This document shows, piece after piece, positions 28,132 to 37,100 of a stretch of 64,000 nucleotides of DNA. The notes under the pieces were generated by a model, which did no database searches, had not been told where the DNA came from, and saw only the letters and a program-made list of their open reading frames with translations. Each line of letters opens with the position of its first letter. Position 1 is the first letter of the stretch. Source of the DNA: Leptasterias polaris (taxonomy: Eukaryota > Echinodermata > Asteroidea > Forcipulatida > Asteriidae); contig JAZGTN010000228.1 of NCBI GenBank assembly GCA_037783415.1, forward strand, positions 496,001 to 560,000. The letters are read 5' to 3'. Both the position numbers and the translations under genes were made by a program.

Positions 28132-31100
28132 TAATAATAATAATAATAATAATAATATCGAAGTCTTATATAGCGCACGTATCTACCAAACAAGGTACTC
28201 AAGGCGCTGAGTATATACATACTTTCAGAAAGAAAGGTTATTGCAGTGATGAAAATCTGAGACCCAATTATTTAGCACCTTATAAGGGTTTACAAGGTGC
28301 TACGGCGCATTAAGCAGCCACAACCAGGAACACCGGGGCGAACCCCTTCTCTTTTCGATAAGTGCACTGGGTTCTTTTACGTGCATTCACAACGCACGGG
28401 ACCAACGGCTTTACGTCCCATCCGAAGGACGAAGCATGTGGTTAAGTGTCTTGCTTAAGGACACAAATGTCACGACTGGGATTCGAACCCACACTCTGCT
28501 GATCAGAAACACCAGAGCTTGAGTTCGGTGCTCTTAACCACTCGGCCACGACATTCCACGACAATGGAAGGACCCCGTAACTGCAATAAGTAAGGGTGTC
28601 CGGCTAATTGAATGTTAAACTGATATTACTGTTTCTGTTTTCCCCCAGGCTTTTGTGGAAACCATTCCATAAGGATAAACTCAGGCAATGCACCGTATCC
28701 ACTCGTACAAACGGACTGGGGTTTTGCGTGCCTCTGGGTCATCACCTCTGACCCAGGGTCAAAATTACAACTCGAACTCCGCGAGCTTCCTCTCTGTTTC
28801 GTGACCATCGGGGATGGAGAGATTTGGAGTTTGTGGCCGAAGTATCAGCTGAACGGTGCAACGGGCATAAGTCCGAGCCCGCGTTTTCTCTCCTCGATTG
28901 GATCATCATTGTGGGTGGCGAAATTCTCGTGCATTGATGTTGCATTGTATCACACCGTAAACCCATTGGAACCTTTACACGACATCGATGTTACTGAGTT
29001 CGTTATCAGGCAGTACAGAGAACTGGGTGTGTGTTGTTGTTACACTGTAATACCTCACAGGTCAGAAGTGACCTGGATTCTGGATCGAAGGGGCCCTGAC
29101 CCATTCCGGGTCAGCCTGATCCATCCCGGGTCAGCCTGATCCATCCCGGGTCAGCCTGATCCATCCCGGGTCAGCCTGACCCATCCTGGCAGGCTGACCC
29201 AGAAAGTGAAAACAGAATGGAAAACAAACATAACTCAGATTCTGTATAATTTTGACCAATTGGGTCATTGTGACATAGCCTCTGGGTCTTACTGACCCAA
29301 ATATTGGTCAGACCTCATAACATCCAGATCTGGGTCAATTCTGACCCGAAGTGTTTGAGTTTAGCTTCATTTTGTATTGTTTATTTTTATTTTTTTTGGG
29401 GGGTGGATATTTTGTAACAGGATACTTGTTACAAGTTGAGACTTTAGAACATTACAGAATGACGTATTTTTCAGCCTTTTGTTTATATTTATATTTTGAT
29501 TGACTTTTCCCAAAGCTTGTACATTAGGTGAATTCTCTTGCAACTCGGGCCCACACTGTCTACCCCATTCGTATGTTTGCAATGGATGGGGCGACTGCCC
29601 TGAGAAGGAGGACGAATACGGATGCGGTGAGTTTTGTTTTGTTTTTAAAATGTTTTAGTTGCCTTATTTCAGACACGAGCTTGCGGAGAAATAATAAAAC
29701 AAAAACAAAAACGGAATAAGAAAAATACACTATTGCAATTTATATATTACAATTAGATGATATGTCTGGGTATAAGTGAAATTTGTTGATCACAAAACCA
29801 AGACAGAGCACTTATAAAACTCACAATCTACGGGGGTCTGAAAGAGCTCTTTACAAAGTTAGTACATAATCACCAAAAATGAGGTTTAAAAGTGCCTATA
29901 GTGAATACACATTACCTTCCCAATATTGTACATAATTAAACACAGTGTTGTCGTATCCTTCTTAGTTTTGTTTTGTCACCATTTCGGAAACAAAATGATA
30001 TTTTGGTCGCACTTCTTCTACGACATTGACGCTACTATGCATTTTATAAGTGTTTAGTGTCGATAAAAATATATGTGTCAATAATCATTGGTAGTTGCGA
30101 TATCTTCGCCAAAAATTGTAATGTAGCAGCAAACCTATAGCAAACAATTGCAAATATATTTGCCTTATTATCTAGCATCATGCAAACCTTTACATTTCAT
30201 CTTATTCAGGGAACTGCACAGCTGAGCAGTTTCAATGCCGCTCAGGAGAGAAGTGTCTCCAGAAACCGTTCATCTGTAATGGCGTCAACGACTGCTCAGA
30301 TATCTCTGATGAAATAAACTGCTGTAAGCCCAAAGTGAAACGTTTTAAATCAGTCGTTTGTTTTTTTAAGTTTTCCCTGAGACTGTTCTGAGATTGTTTT
30401 GAGACTTGTGAATTGTCCAACCCTATACTATATACACAAAGAACCCTTCCATAGACAGTGTATATTTAAAGGGACACGTTGCCTTGGATCGGGCGAGTTG
30501 GTCTAATAAAAAGTGTTTGTAACCGTTTGTTATATAATGCATATGGTTAGAATGATGTTTTAAAAGTAGAATACAATGATCCACACAAATATGCCTCGAA
30601 ATTGTGTGGTTTTCCTTTTACTTTGCAAACTAACACGGTCGGCCATTTATGGGAGTCAAACATTGTATAAATGGCCGACCGTGTTAGTTCACGATGTAAA
30701 AGGAAAACCATGCAATTTCGAGGCATATTTGTGTGGATCATTGTATTCTACTTTTAAAATATCTTTCTAACCATATGAATTTTATAACAAACGGTTACAA
30801 ACGCTTTGTATTAGACCAACTCGCCCGATCCAAGGCAACGTGTCCCTTTAAGTGGGACAACAAACCATGTGTAAGAACCGTGGTAAACCATCAATCTATT
30901 GCTGCACATGCACACTAACAATTAAGGTATACAGAGACAGGCTTCATGCATGTAACCTTTTCTCAAACTCAATTGGGGTGAAACGTACTTTTTTTAAAAC
31001 TGCAACACTACAAAGAAGGTCGTTCCTAACAACGTTCAATCATTTCAATAATACCCAGTGTGCTTTACCAAGTAAGTATTATGTTTTTCAATAACCAAAA

Positions 31101-34100
31101 GTACACCCTGACTTTGGTTTAGCTTCAACTGTGGTTTGTCTTTCTCATACAGGCATTTTGTTTGCGCCGAACTGTTGGTTCTTCCCAAACTAAGCATGCC
31201 TGTACGCACAATTATTGCTCTGTGAAAATGAGTCAGATGTTGAAACTTTAAATAATTGGATTATACACATGGCTGGAAAGAGCAAATCAGCAGAAGTTAT
31301 TTGTTATATGTCTGAGGTGTATCATGTTGCTGAGTTACTCCCGTTTGAAATTAGCCAATATACATATTTTTCTTTTTACGAATAACAAGTAAATTGATGT
31401 TTAAAATTACCATTTCGCGCTACATAAGAACAAAATGACACAATTGAGACAAAAAGTATGACCACAAAACTGTTTGTTTTCAAATCTTTATTGACAAAAA
31501 CTGAGTGTTCTGAAACTTTACCATGCAAATATGGATTTGTTTAAAGTAAAACAAATCACACTATAAATATATACTTGTTATTACGCAAAATCGGTAACGT
31601 CAACATTGAAACGTCCATTACACGATAATGTATTGCGCGACATCTGACTCATTTTCACAGAGCGGGTCACTTTGTCAGCCTTTTATAATAAGATTATTGA
31701 GTATAATGATTTTTATTCTTACACTTACAGTACCATGCAGTGATTCTCGCGTTCAAATCACTGGTAATAAAACCCAGGTGATTTCAACTCCTAACTGGCC
31801 TTTGCCCTACACGCGCTTAACTCAGTGCCAGTGGTTAGTAATGACAGAGGTGGGATACCGTGTGGTGGTTACGTTTTTGGAATTTGATCTCGAACGAGGA
31901 TATGATTTTCTACATATCAGTAACGGTCACACGCTTGACAACCCTTATATAAAGCTAAGCGGGTAAGTCCAATGATGTATAGCTGTGTTATCATTGATGA
32001 TTGTTGAAGTGCCACTGAAAGGAACAACGTTAGCCTAATTTTTTTTAAACGCTGCCACATTTTGAAATGAAAGTTAATATTATTATATATCGAACAGTAT
32101 ACCTAATGACCAGGGGTAAAATTGGCCTTTAATTAACTGATTCGTGAGATTTTTCTTGCATTTCAAGCTTAAAGTAGACGTCATAAAGTCATCTGTTAGG
32201 AGCTGACCACGATGAAAGATCTAATACAAAATAATTGTCCTGGCGCTTCAAAAGGGGCTATTTGGAATTGCTCGTGCTTCAAGCCCATACCCATTTTTCT
32301 TTGGTCGGAAAAACATTGCCCAATTCAAAGCAAACTAATAGTGGCGTACTATTTTCTGAACCATTATGCTTGGTACGTCTTCTGTTTTCAGGGTGCAGTT
32401 TCCGATATCAACGGCATCAAGGTCAAATGAAATGTTCCTGATCTTCAAGACGGATTTCAGAATACAGAAGAAGGGTTTCAAGGTTCAGCTGGAGCAAAAA
32501 CTAAAAGGTGTTTTTATTCCCCCAACATGACCGGATATAATATACGTGTTGAATCAAGGATCATCCGCTAAGCACATGAACTATTTTATTTGCGGAAACT
32601 ATTCCAGGACCAGTCACCTGGAATATACATGATATTTACCAGTTTAAATAAGTCGTAACCTGTCAAAAAAAGTGATGACATGTTCACTATTGGGTGGACA
32701 GAAAGTTAAGTGGCAGACATCTACTCTTCATAAAACAAAACTGTATTTTCATCAAAAAGGCTTTAAGGAGTTTAACTCTTTCTTTGTCATAATAGTTTGC
32801 TTGTTTGCGCCAATATTATATGGCCAGTTGTTGATGTTTGTAAATTTAAACTTACGTTTCTTCATTTTCTTCAACGAATTTGTCTTTGTTGTGTATTAAT
32901 TTCCAGCTGTATGTGGAACTGGTGAGGTATCTTGTGCCATGCCTGATCTGGTATGTGTGAAGAACGATACGTCAGATCGAGGACTTCAACTTTGCTATCC
33001 AGGTACGACTCGAATGACAACCCTAACTATGCACACGGACCTGAAAACCAATGATCGATACTTAAAAAAACACTAACTTACCGTATTCTTGGCATACAAA
33101 CTTTTACAGCAACGTTATATTACATTTTCTAAACAGGAAGGTTCATCAAACCCATTTAATGTTGTTTCTACTCTGACCTTAACTCGTTTTATCAGCAATA
33201 GTAACACACTCGGCTGAAGAAAACTTCACTGTAACCACCACTTTTCCGTAATGGTTGATCGTAATTATGTATTTTTCTCAATACTACAGTTAGAGCAATT
33301 CCCACTTTCCCATCGTTTGTTTTTTTCTCAGAACTTTGCGGGGAGCGATTCATCTATCTGCAAGACGCCCCCTACGACTTGAAATCGACCTGGTACCCAC
33401 AAAGCTACCCTAGCAACCTCGAATGTCATTGGTCCGTTTTCTCCACAAAAGAACCAACCATACTCGTTCAGGTCGTTTCGTTTCTCACGGAGACGTCACG
33501 TGATGTTCTACGTATCAGTGATGTCGGCAATGGCTCACTGACGTCACTTGCACTACACGGACCGACAAAAGTGCGGTCTGTTTTGTATAATTCGGCAGAA
33601 TTGGTAATTTCCTTTATCACTGACTCGACGGTCGAGAGTTCAGGCTTCCACCTGCGGCTAACAAACGATATTAACACGTTTAGTAAGTAGGCATAATTGT
33701 CAGTTTGTTGTGACTCATGCTTTTCTTTTTCAAGAGAGCCACTTAGCAACAGTTTCCTGCATGCACTAAGTTTATGCAACAAATTTTAGTCTGTACCTTT
33801 CGACAAAAACATGGCGAATGCACATCTCAAAGCATGTTTTGGTGGTTTTGTTTAAACTCCTCATTGATTTTTGAAGAAAATGGCACTATATTAATTCATT
33901 TCTTGAATGTGGTATCTTGCCTATCCAAAAAAAGTTCTGAAGTATTTTCTAGGTAAATCTTTCTGTAAAAGAAAACAATGACTTACTTTAAAAACGCAAT
34001 AATTGACCTTTCCCTGGTCAACAATTTTAATTGCACATCGCGCGTGGGCCCTTCTGGTTGAAAATTTAGTGAACATCGCGGCTTTTGTATGGGGCTTTTG

Positions 34101-37100
34101 GTTTTGTGAAGATACTTGTTTGTGCATCTGCCTACTGCACAACTCTATGCCGTTTGCCAACCATTACTGTATTTAAGCACGCTTGAATGTATGCAGCATG
34201 TAAAAGGCAAATCAGAAACTAAGGCTGGTTTCATCTCAACCTTTACCCGTCCCATGCACCATAGTAATTAATTAAAATATGTATAATATGGCTTGAACTA
34301 AACATTGTCGGTTTTTGCCAATATTGACGCTCGTGTCAGACCCACAATATTATTTGTCATTGGGCCAAATATTTAATTACATATACCATCGGAGCTTCCT
34401 CTGTTTGTACAGTCGACTTGTGTTGTTAAACACACGTAAACATAGAGTACCGAGCTAAATCAATCTCAAGATCTAACTCGTAACCCACACGAACAAATTC
34501 ATTTCAGTGTGAAGAAAACAGCCAGTTTCGTGTCTGGCTCAAGAATATTGGAGTTGTAACCCTGATACCGATGGCTCAGCCACTGGAACTTGAGTCCGAT
34601 AATCAAGAAAGCCCAGATATGACAAACTATGTATTAACAAAAGAAAACCACATTGAACCGAAATCATTGGAACGAACGAGTTTTGTTTTTGCCCGAATGG
34701 TGGCCTAATATTTATGTTTTGTGTAACCTTTTTTTTGCTATGCATCTGTTTATTTTGTTCACCTGCAATTATGCGATTTTAATATGATTTTTCTTCTCTT
34801 GTTTGTAATGGTCAACCAATGTGGTCTCACGGAAAGTTCCTAATTATTAACTTTGCGTGAAGACCACATTGGTTGACCATTAAAAATAAAATAAAAATAA
34901 GACAACTAAATCGATCTTGTCACAGGTAACAAACAGTTAACTCTCTACAATTTATAAATGCTTTGCTGTCTGCTATTTATTTTCAACACTTTATTCAGAT
35001 CGGAGCTACTGTGAAGAACATGATTATTTTAACTGCAGTAATGATATATGTGTTCTGCAGAGCGCCCTCTGCGACGGTTTCATTGATTGTCAATGGAAAG
35101 ATACAGACGAGCAGTTCTGCGGTAAGATTTATGTTTTAATTGTACAGATTACCTGCTATAATCTTGATTGGCAAATGTTTTCGACAAGGAGAGAAATAAG
35201 TGGCCATTGAAAATGTTTTAATTTAACACGTGAAGTTTAAATAAAGTATGCAGCATACCGACGCTACTACTTCATCCAATGAGAGAGAAATTTGTATTTA
35301 ACTGCCCTCATATTATTGTTGTTTTTTGTCACATCAAGATGTTGGGCACTGTATAGTTTTTGACTCAATTGGAAAAACTTCGCACAAACAATTTGTGAAT
35401 TTGATAAAGATTTGTATTAAAACTATGGTATGAAAAGGAGCAAATATCCATTGAATCAAACTATACCAGAATCTTTCGTTTGTAGTTGGTTCACAGCTTA
35501 GTGTAATTATTGCCTGCCACAAATCTCTTTTAAAAAGTTATATTTCTTCTTTTCCCAGTCCCATATCCGTCTTTAAATCACGTAAGGCCGTCTAGAAAAA
35601 AAAAACTAAATAAAATAAGACAATTCCGAACCTTCACTTTAATTTCGATATGCAACATGGAAGTTTAATTTAATGGAGGCACACACATTTTCGTGTCTGT
35701 AAACCAAACGAAACCAACTGTTAACTAATTGAAATTGAACAGAGTAGTTGTTGAATGTGTTTCTTGAAGCTGGATGAAACGACTAGCTGATATGCTCTCA
35801 TCCATACCAAAACGGGGGGGGGGGAGGGGATAGGTGAATCCCTTAGACATGATTGCTCAACAAGTTTTCGAACTGTGCAACCGATCACCACCAAAATATT
35901 TGACTTCTCCAGTTCTCCTAAATAGTAACTTGAGTTATAGTGACGACAGAGTTCTAAGGGTGTCCTGATGTTGCCATTGCGGCCGTTTTTTGTACCACCT
36001 CAATTCCTATCTAGGTTTTAACGTAATTGTACTGAAGTGTAGCCCTTCACACTTTTATCAAAAACAACATATAAAACCAATTATCAGATATGTTTTTACT
36101 TTATACGGAAAGGGGGGTTGTGAGGTGAAAATCAAGTCTGAACGGAAATTATTTGCAGTAACATTGAGTTGAACTTGTTGAATTATAAAGACATTTACAT
36201 ATTTTGTGTGTGTGTGTGCTTACTGAAAGCAATTAATTTAAACCCACCAATAAAATTGACGTTCTTTCTTCTTCACGGGTAATAATGTACAATCCCTGTC
36301 GATGATATGCCGAACTTATTCTATTGTTTGTTTACATCCTTTGTTACAGAAAGTGTGGTTTGCCCAACGGCCTATCATTGCTTGAATTCAACACAGTGCG
36401 TAATGCTGAGCAGTGTGTGTGATGGACATTCAGACTGCCCGGATGGTGACGACGAGAGGGAATGTGGTAAACAACGCATGATTACGACGACAATATATAT
36501 TACATTGACAACAAAGCATAGATTTACAGGTCAACAAAGTTAATTACCATGACGCCAAATTCATTGATGATCGCACAAAGTTTATTCTAATTATGGTTTC
36601 GAGTGCATTGTAAAGTGTAACGAACAAATCATGGACAGTAACATTGATGATTGTGTTAATGACGCAAAATATTTTTTAAGTTTTCACAGTCCGTTTAATT
36701 AGTTTATGTGTTTCAAAGTTTATTTATTGTTTTAATCTGACGGCGAATTTGGAACTTGTTAAACTTAAGACACTCCGTGGTCAGAAATGACCTTGATCTT
36801 GGGGTCCAAGGGTCACTGGCCCGTTTATGGGTCAGGCCGATCGATCCAAAAACTGGTTAAACTTAAACGTTTTACCTGGGCCTACGCTAGACGTCGCAAT
36901 TTTGCAATGTCGAAACCAAATATATATAAAATAATGAACCGAATTTGACGAAAGAGCGACCTTTAGCGCAAACTTTTGATATAAGTTCAAGACTGCCGTG
37001 TAACACGGCAAGCTCTGTTGTGCTACACGTATAGTTGTACGACGTGGTGACAAACGTCGCGCTCTTGCTATTTCCCATCGAATACACCGATCCATTAAGC

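Noticed and set aside
27888..28220. Ile/Tyr-rich frame of 110 codons
   Set aside because: Translation of the (TAA)n tail of a SINE.
29101..29190. CRISPR-like array
   Set aside because: Units are contiguous 20-mers without spacers in an animal intron; it is a minisatellite.
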